From positions 1,178,001 to 1,242,000 of the forward strand of contig OX579641.1 in the NCBI GenBank assembly GCA_951230915.1: a DNA stretch of 64,000 nt. Direction: 5' to 3'. Position numbers and translations under genes: made by a program. How positions within the stretch are numbered: the stretch's first letter is position 1; every line of letters begins with the position of its first letter. This document shows, piece after piece, positions 12,201-24,342 of the stretch. The notes under the pieces are model-generated. The model saw nothing but the letters and a program-made list of their open reading frames with translations, was not told where the DNA came from and searched no databases. The stretch is from Antitrichia curtipendula. Lineage: Eukaryota > Streptophyta > Bryopsida > Hypnales > Leucodontaceae.

Positions 12201-12737
12201 GCGGTGTAAGCTCCACTCATAAGATCATTCATGAGGTCATAATTGGAAGCCACGTTCGAAAACACCTCCCCAACCAACTTCGATTTCTCTTGTTCCGGTA
12301 CTTCCCTGAACCCTTTCTCCACATCACATCACAGAGAGCTTCATAAAACCGTCAGAAGCTAACTCCTGCAAAAATTCCAATTCTCTGAAACAAAAGCAGA
12401 AATGAACTCACAGTGTGCAAACGCAGCATCGTGCATTTTAGGGTTTCCATTTGGGATTACCAAGAAGTGCTGATCAATTCACGTTCAGAATTCGTTCAAA
12501 GGTCTCAAAGGAAAGGCAAAGGCATCATCGATCCTTACCGAAATTGGTGAAGTTTGAGTCACTTTGCTGTTGAGCAGATTCAGCCTGCCCCAGAGGACCC
12601 AAGTGGAGGCCTCTCGATACTAAGAACGATGGCAGAGAGGAGCACGTCCTCGCCACCGCAGCGCCACCGCCATAACTTACTTGCAACCAAACTGACTCAC
12701 AAACACACTCACAAATACACTCGATTCCTCTGTTCAC
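9229..12737 (-). CDS. COQ5: COQ5-like ubiquinone methyltransferase, eight exons, with lesions
   Basis: Mitochondrial 2-methoxy-6-polyprenyl-1,4-benzoquinol methylase (UbiE/COQ5 family), a SAM-dependent C-methyltransferase of ubiquinone synthesis. Exons read on the minus strand: 12737-12539 (presequence), 12312-12187 ([17 protein letters not shown]), 11347-11287 ([12 protein letters not shown] motif I), 10995-10834 ([12 protein letters not shown] ... [12 protein letters not shown]), 10495-10351 (MEGDAEAL ... [10 protein letters not shown]), 10036-9965 ([14 protein letters not shown]), 9850-9743 ([18 protein letters not shown]) and 9330-9229 ([14 protein letters not shown], stop TAG). Most junctions keep phase. 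Anomalies: exon 2 lacks one G just before LHRLWKD; the acceptors before exons 3 and 7 read CAA/G where the frame needs CAG/G; exon 5 ends at a GC donor; ISNP-type start is unclear, since the only in-frame Met is at 12737 and a better presequence Met near 12665 is out of frame. It is either a recent pseudogene or a gene with sequence errors. Family assignment is secure; functionality is not. Confidence 0.88.
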
Positions 12738-13015
12738 AATAAACCCTCAGCCTAATTTCAAGATTAAGATGACAAGCTGCACATATGCACAAACTCTAGT
12801 CTGAGTTGAAGGAGAAGTTGGCGACAGGAAACGCTTTTCTTCTTGCTGTCCCCGACTCCCCGCCTGAAATCATTTCCTCATCACTGGTTCATCCATTCTA
12901 CGGTTTCTTCCCGGTGTTCCAATCCATTTTTATCATCGTACGTTCATCCATTTTGGTCTTGGAATTGTGAATGCGAAGTTTGGAAGATTGGTGAGAAGAG
13001 AGCCAAATTGGAGCG
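12738..13015. promoter_or_regulatory. Divergent upstream region between COQ5-like and OSB/PPR genes
   Basis: About 280 bp separate the two divergent first exons, so both genes must be driven from this interval or from transcribed leader within it. No clear TATA box or other core element is visible. Position is the only evidence. Confidence 0.4.
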
Positions 13016-15483
13016 ATGGTGCCGAGATCGCGCCTCCAGCAGGGCGTTTCTGCTGGACCTCAAGCTTCTGTAAGTTTGTGTTTGGCTTTGATTGTTCGCT
13101 GTGGAGTCGAATTAGGGTTTCTGAGGTTATTGGCGGGCGGTGGTGGAATTAGTAGGGTATAGGGTTTAAGGGTTTTGAGTGAGAGCTGCCGAATGGTTTC
13201 TTGCGTTGATTCATAGGTTTTTACACTGCATATTGTGAGATACTTGTGCTTTCTATTATTATGCTTCGTTTTTTTGGCTTGTGGAGTCAAATTGGAAGTT
13301 CTGAGGTCGTTTTCTAATTAGTAAGGTTTAGGGTTTGAGGATTTTCCCGCATAGATTCATGGCTGCTTCATTGTATCTCGTAAGCGCGTTGTGATTTGTA
13401 GTGTTGTGCTTCGTTTTCTCGGGTTCTAGATTCGAATCGGGGTACCTGAGGTTGTTTTTTCGCAGTGGTTGAATTAGCAGGGTTTAAGAGTTTGAGTGGA
13501 AGCTCCCAAATGGTTTTCCTGCAGTGCTTCATGAATGATTTGAATTGTGTTTCCTATGCACGATGCAGGAGATTCCGGTAGTGAAGTCTAGGAAGGAGAA
13601 GCATGGGTTTGTTGGTAGTTAGCTTGTGTTGAACCGATCGGTGCCGAGAATTCGAAGAGTCTTCAGTCTTGACGTTCTTTCGCTTTCTGTGTTGGATCTG
13701 GTTCTTTCGGTAAGGAGCTCCGAGTTTGCTGATTGTCTGCTTCATGAGCTCCTGGATTTGTGAATCCCTTGTTGTTAAGATTGATCATGGTTAAGAATTT
13801 CGATGTAGATGTTTAAATTTCTTAAAGGAATTGAGGTGTTGGGGATTTTGAGCAAGAGGATTGCATAATTTCGCAGTAACGCCATTAACAGGATTTGGAG
13901 CTTTTGACAGAATAGCGTGTTGCAGAGGTGAAGTTAGGGTTAGGCGAACAAGGATACCAGCCAAGTGTAGGATTGATGAGGTGCTGTTGGAAATAGAGAT
14001 TCAGTCTTTTGACATTTTGGGGGGTTTGAAGTTTCGGGTTAAGAGTTTCATTGTAGGATGTTTGAGTTTCTTAAAGGATTTGAGGTGTTGGAGGATTTCG
14101 AGCAAGAGGATTTCATAATTTCGCAGTAACGCAATTAGATCGGAATCGATTTGGACTTTTGACAGAATAGTGAAGTTAGGGTTAGGTGAAGGGAACAGGG
14201 GTCAGTCTTTTGACATTTTCTAGGGTTCCATGTGGAGATGTTGTGGTTTAGAAACTTGTGCACATGAAGGGTTTTAAGAGCGCAAGTTTTCAGCACGAAG
14301 TTTAAGCAGCTATTAGTGATCATGTGAGTCCAAAGTACACTTGTGGCTCAAATGTGATCAGCAAGAACGAAGTGGAACACTATGAAAGCCTCGAAGGCGT
14401 CGACTATGCTGTCAAGTTTATGAATCATCTGGGAGGGATGGCACAACAGGAGATTTTTTTTCTGCTTTAACAGAATTTAAAACTTCCGGCTCATCAGATA
14501 CTGTTGAGGATACGAACAAGCTACTGTTCTCCTTGAATCGGAACCTGGAGACTTTACCCTGGAGGAGTAAAGTAGGAGGCCTTCCCTGCTGCAGCTTGCA
14601 CATGGGGACAGAACTGGGAGTTGCAAGGGTTGTGTAGTTGACCGAACCCTAAACCCCGATATTGATGGGAAGAGCGCTTTGAATGGTACGAAGTTGCTTA
14701 TTAACAGAGTGTTGATGTTTGTGTACCCAGGATATCTGTGCAATCTCAGTCTTCAGGTCTCCATGGCCTATCTACCCTTCTTTATCCCTGCCCTTGTCCT
14801 CTCACATACGAGGCAGTGGACCAATCCGGTGTTCACCATTTTCATCAGTTTGGAAGAGATCGCCTTCGAATTCCAATGCTTCAGGTATGTATCATATGCC
14901 CATCGTCACAGAAAGAGTTTTCTCCTGGTGAGAATGTGACTGACATGGGTAAAGCATGTTGCGGTGGATTCAGGTGAACTACAGTCGGTTGAAGAACTTT
15001 GGAAAGAGTACTTCGCGGATCCTACGCAGTGGTGGGACAACAGAGCTGACAAGGTAAAGAAAGCGGATACAATACTTGGCTCAACAAGTGACGAGACGTT
15101 TCTTGCTTGTACAAGGCCATGGGCACTTGTGGGTACTTCGTAAAGCAACAAGTATGAAATTGCGTTGTTTGCTGTCATTGAGTGGAGTGAACACTACTCA
15201 GATCATTGCAGTGTCATCAACAAATATTCCTGGAATATTGATTGTTAGATGCAAAATGAATATGAGACAGTTTTGTAGGATCTGATCATGGGTTGTGGTG
15301 CCTACAGAGGAATCCTAGATCACCTGACTTTAGGCATAAGGTGGCAAGGAAAGCACTTTGGATATATGGCTGGTCAACTCCACCATGGGTGAAGGCAATG
15401 CTCAACTTGACAACTGAAGGGAGAATGCAACCTCCTGTTGATTATCGCTCCAAAGATTCTCAAGACACAACACAAGTAGACAG
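13016..15483 (+). CDS. OSB-like organellar ssDNA-binding protein exons (PDF motif)
   Basis: The secure part is the C-terminal PDF motif of the plant OSB family, which binds single-stranded DNA in mitochondria and plastids. One exon (about 14972-15053) reads ELWKEYFADPTQWWDNRADK and is spliced (GTAAAG donor, CCTACAG acceptor) to 15308-15483, RNPRSPDFRHK followed by KALWIYGWSTPPWV. W-WDNR, PDFRHK and ALW are the signature residues. Upstream pieces are less certain: a possible first exon at 13016-13069 with a GTAAGT donor, and coding-like sequence at 14340-14755 whose frame jumps at an 8-T run (14456-14463) and again near 14635, so the OB-fold part looks damaged or contains sequence errors. The last exon ends in phase 2 (codon AG/-) at a GTAACT donor and joins in phase to the PPR frame starting at 15809. 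Confidence 0.6.
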
Positions 15484-15808
15484 GTAACTTTGGAAATTGA
15501 GTTGGCTACCTTGTCTAGTGACTAGAGTAGGTGCATCTAGAAATATGTGATTTTGGGTGAGTTTAAGGATTTTTGTGTGTGCAATATGCTCTGTTCTTCC
15601 TTTTGGTTATTGGGTGCACTTAAAGTGGAATGATTTGCACTGAATTGCTATGTATGTGAGAGATATTAAGAATTCAAATGGATGGATGCAAATTTGTGGA
15701 TGTTGAAATATGTGAGTACTGGGCATTAGTGGTCTTGCACCCTTTCACTGTGCATCAGTGTTCTTCTTTCGAAGGGATTTCTATTGAAAGAATCTATTGA
15801 TGAATCAG

Positions 15809-18800
15809 GCTATCTAAGGGCTACAATGGAAGAGGATGCATTGTGCCTAGTACTGCAAGAGAGTCGAGGCATATTGTAGCGGGTGGTGGCGGTAGCATGT
15901 CCTTGAAAACTGCAAGAAGCACGACTGAAGTAATAGGTAATTTGAAGAATGGACTAGAACAAGGCATGGCCATCGACTCGTTTATGTATGTTGAAGTTTT
16001 GAGACGGTGCTTGAAGGAGGAAAACCTTAATGTTAATGTCGTGAAGCAGGTTCACGACTACATCAACCAGAGTGGAATGGAGCAGAATATATATGTGGCA
16101 AACAACCTAGTGAGCGTGTATATCGGGTGTGGAGAATTGGAGGATGCACGTGGAGTGTTTGATAAACTTATGAACAAGAACGTGTTCAGTTGGACCATTA
16201 TGATTGGTGGTTATGCAAAGCACAATCATGCTGACAAAGCAATGGAACTTTTCAATCAAATGTGCCAGAAAGGGGTCCAGCCAGATGCAATTACTTTCTT
16301 GTGCATCCTGAAGGCATGTGCTGATCCATCAGCTTTGCAGTGGGGCAAAGAAGTTCATGCGTATGTAAGACATGCTGGGCTTGAATCAGATGTTCGCATG
16401 GGCAATGCGCTTGTTCGCATGTATGCAAATTGTGGCAGTATCGATGATGCCCGAGTATTTTTTTGGCGAATGCACAAGCACGACGTGATCTCATGGAACA
16501 TAATGATCGGTGAACTTGCAGAGCATGGATTTGGGCATGAGGCATATGGATTGCTTCTCCAAATGAAACAGGAAGGCCTCGAACCTGATGCATTCACGTT
16601 TGCGAGCATTCTGAATCCATGTTCAAGCACAGGGGCTTTGGAGTGGGTGAAAGAGGTTCACAGGCATATCCTCAAAGCGGGACTTGAGTCGGATTTGCGT
16701 GTGGGCAATGCGCTTGTCCATATGTATGCAAATACTGGCAGTGTTGATGATGCTCGGGTAGTGTTTGATAGGATGGACGATCGTGATGTGATCACGTGGA
16801 ACGTGATGATTGGTGGACTTGCACAACATGGGTGTGGGAGTGAGGCATATGAACTGCTTCTCCAAATGAAACAAGAAGGCCTCGAACCCAATGCAATCAC
16901 GTTTGCAAGCATTCTGAATCCATGTTCAAGCGCAGGGGCTTTGGAGTGGGTGAAGGAGGTTCACAGGCATATCCTCAAAGCAGGACTTGAGTCGGATTTG
17001 CGTGCGGGCAATGCGCTTGTCCACATGTATGGAAAGTGTGGCAATTTGGATGATGCTCGGATAGTGTTTGATAGGATGGAGGATCGTGATTTGATCACGT
17101 GGAACGTGATGATTGGTGGACTTGCACAACATGGGTGTGGGAGTGAGGCATATGGATTGCTTCTCCAAATGAAACAGGAAGGCCTCGAACCCAATGCAAT
17201 CACGTTTGCGAGCATTCTGAATCCATGTTCAAGCGCAGGGGCTTTGGAGTGGGTGAAGGAGGTTCACAGGCATATCCTCAAAGCGGGACTTGAGTCGAAT
17301 TTGCGTGTGGGCAATGCGCTTGTCCATATGTATGCAAATACTGGCAGTGTTGATGATGCTCGGATAGTGTTTGATAGGATGGACGATCGTGATGTGATCA
17401 CGTGGAACGTGATGATTGGTGGACTTGCACAACATGGGTGTGGGAGTGAGGCATATGGATTGCTTCTCCAAATGAAACAAGAAGGCCTCGAACCTGATGC
17501 ATTCACGTTTGCGAGCATTCTGAATCCATGTTCAAGCGCAGGGGCTTTGGAGTGGGTGAAGGAGGTTCACAGGCATGTGCTCAAAGCGGGACTTGAGTCG
17601 GAATTGCGTGTGGGTAATGCGCTTGTCCATATGTATGCAAATACTGGCAGTGTTGATGATGCTCGGATAGTGTTTGATAGGATGGACGATCGTGATGTGA
17701 TCACGTGGAACGTGATGATTGGTGGACTTGCACAACATGGGTGTGGGAGTGAGGCATATGAACTGCTTCTCCAAATGAAACAAGAAGGCCTCGAACCTAA
17801 TGCAATCACGTTTGCGAGCATTCTGAATCCATGTTCAAGCGCAGGGGCTTTGGAGTGGGTGAAGGAGGTTCACAGGCATGTGCTCAAAGCAGGACTTGAG
17901 TCGGATTTGCGTGTGGGTAGTGCGCTTGTCCACATGTATGGAAAGTGTGGCAGTTTGGATGATGCTCGGCTAGTTTTTGACCGGATGGAGAATCATGACG
18001 TAATCACGTGGACCGTGATGATTGGTGGACTTGCAGACCATGGATGTGGGCACGAAGCCCTGGAAGTGTTCAAAAATATGATTGTAGACGGTGTGAAGCC
18101 TGATGTGATCTCTTTTGCTGCAGTGTTGTCGGCCTGTAGTCATGCTGGCCTTGTGGATGAGGGCCGTAGACTTTTTCTGGCTATGACAGAAGATTATGGC
18201 ATGGATCCTAGTGTGGTGCTTTGTAACTGCATGGTGGATGTTCTTGGCCGAGCAGGACACTTGGAGGAAGCAAAGCTCTTGATTGACAACATGCCGGTGG
18301 AACCAGATGGTGCAACTTGGGGAGCCTTGCTTGGTGCTTGTAGAACGTACGGTAATGTGGATTTGGGCAAACTTGCCGCTAATGAGCGTCTCAAGTTGGA
18401 ACCGATGGATGCTTCTGCATACGTGCTTCTCTCGAATATCTATGCTGCAGCTGGCAAGTGGGAGGAGGTGTTGTGGGTGCGCACTATGATGCAGGAGAGA
18501 GGTATACGCAAGGAACCAGGGCGTAGCTGGATTGAAGTCGATAACAAGGTCCATGACTTTGTCGTAGGGGATACTTCTCACGCAGAAGCGAAGGAGATCT
18601 ATGCTGAGTTGAGGAGATTGATTGAGAAAATTAAGGCCGAAGGATACATTCCTGATACCCGACTAGTGTTGCGCAACATTGAGGAGGAGGAGAAAGAACT
18701 TGCTCTTTGCTCTCATAGTGAGAAGTTGGCTATTGCTTATGGACTCATGCGGACACCCCCCGGAGAGCCAATTCGGGTGTTCAAGAACCTTCGAGTGTGT

Positions 18801-18923
18801 TCCGACTGCCATACAGCAACCAAGTTTATCTCAAAAGCGACTAAACGAGAGATTGTTGTGAGGGATGTTAATCGCTTTCACCACTTCCAAAATGGTGTGT
18901 GTTCTTGCGGTGATTATTGGTGA
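15809..18923 (+). CDS. PPR protein, PLS class with E and DYW domains
   Basis: Organellar RNA-editing factor: PPR motifs read one RNA base each and the C-terminal DYW domain is the cytidine deaminase. First ATG in frame is 15897, giving 1008 residues to TGA 18921-18923; the frame is also open back to a splice acceptor at 15807-15808 (TGAATCAG/G), which connects in phase to the OSB exon. Motifs alternate L (about 35 aa, AITFASILNPC...), S (31 aa, LRVGNALVHMYA...) and P (35 aa, VITWNVMIGG...). They are followed by L2/S2, E1 and E2 (GATWGALLGACR; ASAYVLLSNIYAAAGKWEE), the PG box (AEGYIPDTR), the deaminase HSEKLAIAYG, CSDCH zinc ligands and the terminal CSCGDYW, so all DYW catalytic and zinc residues are present. 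Five L-S-P triplets form a near-identical 303-bp tandem array. Uninterrupted frame and intact catalytic residues argue for a working gene. The N-terminus (organelle targeting) depends on whether the OSB exons belong to the same transcript. Confidence 0.95.
16540..18045 (+). repeat. 303-bp in-frame tandem repeat (PPR L-S-P triplets)
   Basis: Successive units start at 16621, 16924, 17227, 17530 and 17833 (exact 303-bp period), preceded by a partial unit and followed by divergence near 18030. Each unit encodes 101 residues, one L, one S and one P motif. Differences between units are few and cluster in short alternatives (ANTGSVDD or GKCGNLDD; EPNAIT or EPDAFT; HIL or HVL), the mosaic expected from unequal exchange or gene conversion. 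Confidence 0.97.
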
Positions 18924-21900
18924 CGAGGTTGGCAATCTTGACCACTTGACCAACTGTAGCCTATGTTGTTGTCTGGAGCTCTTCATTGGAATTTGTCATC
19001 ATTTGTGAATATGTTCTGGTGTTGATCATTGATTGAAAACTATTGCATTGGTTGGAAATGGCTCCAGGAACATGTTCATAGAGTTTGTCACCTCTTGCAT
19101 TTTCTTCACCTATTGTTTTTGTGAAGAATACGAAATCAAAGGCTAGCAAATTTAGCTATAGAAATGATTTTAGCACTACCATTCACCTTACATCCTTCTA
19201 TTGGCAACATCAGAATCTAAGGATTCTTTATTGAGAAGACTATTCATATGAAAATATCAATTGATTATTTGAAACCCTTCCTTCAAGAAGAAGACCATGC
19301 AAGCTTTTATTTTTTCCTGTAGTGAGTTAACTGTAGTTGCTTCAGCTATTGTTCTTAGAATTAGGTAACTTGATTTTTGATCCTTGCCTTGGTGTCAATT
19401 TTGGAAGTTAATCCCTATAGGACTGAGTACATTTAACAAGTTGTCAAAAATTGTCATGTTTAAGTGCATTGAGAGAAAATACAACAGAGAAAGTTTCTTT
19501 TTTGAAATTTACTTGTATGAAAGTGTATTAGACGGTTACTATGGGAATGTGGGAAATTTCAACCCATTTGATTTTGTAGATTGCAAGTTTATAGAAGAAA
19601 AGGATTTTTTTGGAACTTGTTCGATAGGGTCATAAATCTTTAACTTCTCATGAAATGAGATTTTTGCACTACATATTGTCTATTTTTATTTCACCATTGC
19701 CTATTATATCATGGTAGTTATATACATGCCAAATTTTAAAAACAAATGAGTTTTTTTTCACTAATTGTTCAAAGTTGCTTTTTTTTCCCAAGAAACTTCA
19801 AGCAACATAACTTTTAATTTGGGCACTTGATAAAATAAAATAAAATTAAATTAAATTAAATATATATATATATATATATGTATTTTGATGAAGTTCATAT
19901 AAATCTACATTTTGTTTCAAAATTTAATAAACATCCATTCTAAAATGACTTCTACAATACCAACTTAAACTTCCCGTTGTCCTTTTGAAGGACAATAGAC
20001 CTTTAGGGATTAATGTTAAAGCTAAGTGACTCAAGTTTGTGTAATGTGTCTCGGTGTCACTATAAATTCAAGAATAATAAACAGTTTTTGTTTTGGAAAT
20101 CAATGTACTTTTACTGTAATTCAGGATTATCTACATGGTATTGTTTTTCTTCCATTTCTTGTTCTTCTATATGTTTATTGGTTTTAATGGTCTTTGTTGC
20201 CGTAGGTGTTCTGGTTACACTTTAGGTTTTTGAAGCCATTTGTTGAGTGGTTCTATATGAGTTTTGGGCTTTTCAATTGTGATAAGTGATCCACTTTTAG
20301 GAATTATAATTAGTTTGCTACGTCAATAATTTATCCTATTAGTATGTGACACTAATTTACAAATGACGTATTATTTGTAATATGCTTAAATTAATTTACA
20401 TTGAAATCTTTAGTGTGTTCTATTAATTCTCACAAAATAAAATTAGTGCTTAGCAAATCTATAATCTCTATAATCTATCATTGTTGGAGTAGTGTTTAGC
20501 AAATTTATAACCTTTCGTATTTAGTTCTAAAGAATAAAAACAATAAATTGGCAAATCTATAACCTATTCTATTCTTGCAAAGACACTTATATTGTACCTT
20601 TTCTAATTGGATAAATTTATATAGCTTAAACTAGAGCTAGCAATACACTTGACCCTCTCAAATGACATTGTTTTTGAGGAGAAATGGGCTTCTAATTGAA
20701 GTCGCGTGTATTTACAACTTCACATGTGGAACTTGTTAAATCAAATGTATATACAACATGTCAAATTCTCAAGATACATTGGGAATGTCCAATTACAAAA
20801 TGCTTCAATAGAGAGGGTTGAAATCATTGATTACTACTAAAGTTAGAATTTGCCAAGCAAGAAATATATATAGATTGCTAGAACTTCAAATGACTAGAGT
20901 GTGTCATTAGAGAATGTGTAAGAACATTGCTTACCACTAAAGTGAGAATTTACTAATTGACTAAGAAATAACTCTAAGTTCTTGGAATTTTAAACGGTTG
21001 TATCATTGTTTGTGTAGTAAGGAATTGTTTTACTTGTGATGTACATTGTAGGACTGATACTTGTTTCAAAATGTTTCCAATTTCAAATATCTCTATAAGG
21101 TTTCAAAATTGTCTGCAACCAAGTTTGTTGTTAGTCAGTGCCAACCTCTAATGCCAGCCCTCCACTAAAGGTGGATACTCTTAACTAAGCAACTTAGAGC
21201 GTCTTCAACTTATAATATGTGCCCAACAAAGTATTCTTTCATCAATTCTTCAGTTTCAAGGGATCCAATTACAATCTCTATAGGTACCCAAAAAATAGTT
21301 AATGCACTAATCATAAGTCAACTTATTTAGAATGTTTGACGAGATCCCATTTCAAGTGTAATCATGTACAAGAATCCACCTGTATTTAATCTTAGAAGAT
21401 GCTTTGAGGAATTGGATACATTGAAGAAATTTGAAGAGTTGATTTGTCCAACCGATAGAAAAAACTATTTTTCATCCATTTTGTTGAGTGTCAAATGACT
21501 TATTGGGCTACACTAAGGATACCTATACTAGAAGAAGTGCTCATAAACAAGCTTGTAAAAGTGGAGATGCCTATTACCAAGCTTTGTCTCAAGTCCACCT
21601 TCATGTACTAGCAGACTACATTTTATATTCTAGAGTGTACATAGGTGGTATATGAGGGCGGAATTAAGCCCAGGTTGGTAAAAAGTATGTGCACCTTATA
21701 TCTTCTCCATCACTTGCAATCATATATGATGCTCATTACGAGCTTGGTATTGGCGACAGAATATTAAAGAACCAAAGCCTTGTGCCAGGCCTTGAGTCCT
21801 TGACACATTGGAGTTATTATGTAGATTGTGAGGAAACTCAAGAAAATACAAGAGTGGAATTCATTGTGCTATTATTGATTGCTTCATTATAAAAAATTTC

Positions 21901-22434
21901 AACCCAAAATAAGGCCGTTTGACTGCATGTAAATGTGCATATATAGAAAATATTAGCAAAAATTGACTCATTACAAAACTACCAGCAGAAGTCAAAGTAT
22001 GTGCCTTATCAAATTTTTGATTAAAAAATTATTATTTTTTAAAATTTTAAAAATAATTTTAAATTTTAAATTTTAAAAATTCATTGTTTTTGTACATTTG
22101 CCGAAAGTCAAATGGCCTTGTGTAGGTCTGAGACTTTCTATAAAAGGTATTGGAGGCAACCCATTCCTAACCAATTAAGCATTTCCACATATTTGCAAGG
22201 TGGGGTTCTGGACTGGATAAATTTTCTAATGTATAGAAATAGATTGTGGAAGGTTTATATAATTTTCTTGACCAGGTTTTTTTTGGCAAAACAATATTAC
22301 TATGAATTTTTGAGCAAAAGATTTTGTTCCTCCCATTCTAGTCATATAGACTTTTCTATTTCCAACCAAGGGCTAGTTGCAAATCCACAAGGGGTTGGTT
22401 GCAATATTGAGAGTCTTGTAGCCAATCCTAAAAT
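18924..22434. other. AT-rich intergenic, nothing recognised
   Basis: 3' side of the PPR gene and AT-rich DNA. Contains a short (TA)n at about 19861-19880. The frames at 19384-19635 and 22112-22456 (114 codons) show no recognisable motif, and I do not call them genes. Confidence 0.4.
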
Positions 22435-22689
22435 AAGGCCATATTCATTATATTGAGACTTTTTGCAGATTTTGAGACAGAATGTTTGTTATTGAAAAAT
22501 TCATATAAAAAAATAATAATTGAAAAAAATAATAAATAATGCTAAAATAGTGATTCTACAATGAAATTCTAAAAGTTGGTGTTGTTACCTATTTATAAAA
22601 AAATATTAGTAAAGAGATAAAGCGATTTATCCTCGAGTTGAGGATAAAAATGAGACTGCAAAAAGTCTCAATACAACGAATATGACCTT
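22435..22689. mobile_element. MITE-like element with ~34-bp terminal inverted repeats
   Basis: 22435-22468 and 22656-22689 are reverse complements with about three mismatches (left AAGGCCATATTCATTATATT; right ends GAATATGACCTT). The 255-bp unit contains a palindrome at 22626-22648 (TTTATCCTCGA ... GAGGATAAA). No clear target duplication. A non-autonomous TIR element is the simplest reading. Confidence 0.65.
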
Positions 22690-24342
22690 AAATGCCACAA
22701 CTGCCCTGGGAACCACACCACAATTAATCATTGTTCATTTCCTCCTACACAAAAAGAGAACAATCTACATTGCCAAAATGGGGTGGCAATCAGGAATGGG
22801 TTGCCTCCCGTAACTCACTATAGAGTCATGAAGGGGAAATGGGATGGCTCTTTGTTATGTTGATTTCTTTTGGAGAGAATAAATACACTTAAGTTTAGGT
22901 CAATGTTTGGTTTGTTAGTTTTGATGTCTGAATTTGGTACATAAGTTAATTCAATTAGTGTGAGACACACTAATTGCTTTATATTACATTTTTCTGCTAG
23001 AAATCAGTTCTTTTTATTCTAAGTTTAGTAGCTATTAGAAGAAGAAGGGAATATCTTCTTTTCCTTAAATAATTAAAATTTTGAGAATACATTTTTTTCT
23101 AGTAGAAAAGCGCAGTATAAAACAATTAGTGAATTAACAAGTGTAGTTGAGATAATGTTGCAACCTTTGTATAATTTAAATGTTCCAACTATGTTCCAAC
23201 TCTATATAAATTGAACATTTTAAGGAAATTTCACAAACAAAGTTTGAATAAATGAAAACTAAATACTCCAACAAACAAATGAATGCTAAATTTGAGGTAA
23301 ATGTCATAGTCTACATTCTCATTGGTGCTTGACTGTCCTTCAAGATAAAATAAAATCTAAGGTGATGTGTAAAACATGAGTCATATTTTACAATACATGT
23401 CAGGAGAGTCCTGCAGACTCCGTCTACCTCTTGGATGCATTGATTTGCAAAGCTTTTGACAATGCGTATTTTTTTTACATTCAAGGAGATTGTTGTAGCA
23501 TGTAGGAGACTTCCATGTCAAAGATGGAAAAGGGAGCACTGGTGGGTATATAGAATGAAGACATGCCAGTATATTCCAAGCAAAAGGCAATTGACAAGGA
23601 ATCACTCTTGGTAGGGGCATGTAGTGGTTTAGCATTGGAAGTAGATCCTAAGGGACTTCTCGATACAAGGATATCATGAGAGGGCGAGCAAAGATGAAAG
23701 CAACAGAGGCAGCAAAGGACTTTTTGAGTACCTGAATCTATGGTTAGATGAGTGATTCTTGTTTATAAAGCACCCTAATGCGTAAATCCTTTTATTACTA
23801 TTAATAGACTATTTAGTTACATACAAAGAACAATAATAGGATGCTTTATATACACTGAGGCAGTACATTCTTAGACTAGTGAGCCCATCACATCAACCCG
23901 GATTTCATTTCTTTAGAAGTGAAATATAGACATAGAGTGACATAAATTGTTTAAAATGTACATCGATTCTCAAGTAACTTGATGGTTTTCAATAGAAGAT
24001 GCCCTGATTTTGAAAATGTCACATACTTTGTGGTTTCTTATGTAGATATTTGTTTCTAATTTTGATATGTCCTTGTTGTTTTTTCATTATTGTATGACTT
24101 TCAAAATGTCACATACTTCTTTGATTCTCATGTAAACGTCTATTTTTTATTTTGTGATATTATGATGTATTAATCATAAGATTGCCTATATTTAGCTTTG
24201 GTTTCAACAACTTCTCTTTGAAGTGAAGGAAAAAAAGTCTAAATATGACCATTTTGTCCCATTTTAATGAATATGGCCTTCCTTGTGTTGTCTCTGTTGT
24301 AAAATCCAGAACATCCTTTTGTAACTAAGAAGCAATCGCATT
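22690..24342. other. AT-rich intergenic, nothing recognised
   Basis: No supported gene. The minus-strand frame 23381-23635 has no recognisable motif. Confidence 0.4.

Noticed and set aside
16291..17821. Ladder of ~84-codon minus-strand frames
   Set aside because: They repeat every 303 bp because they are antisense shadows of the PPR tandem units.
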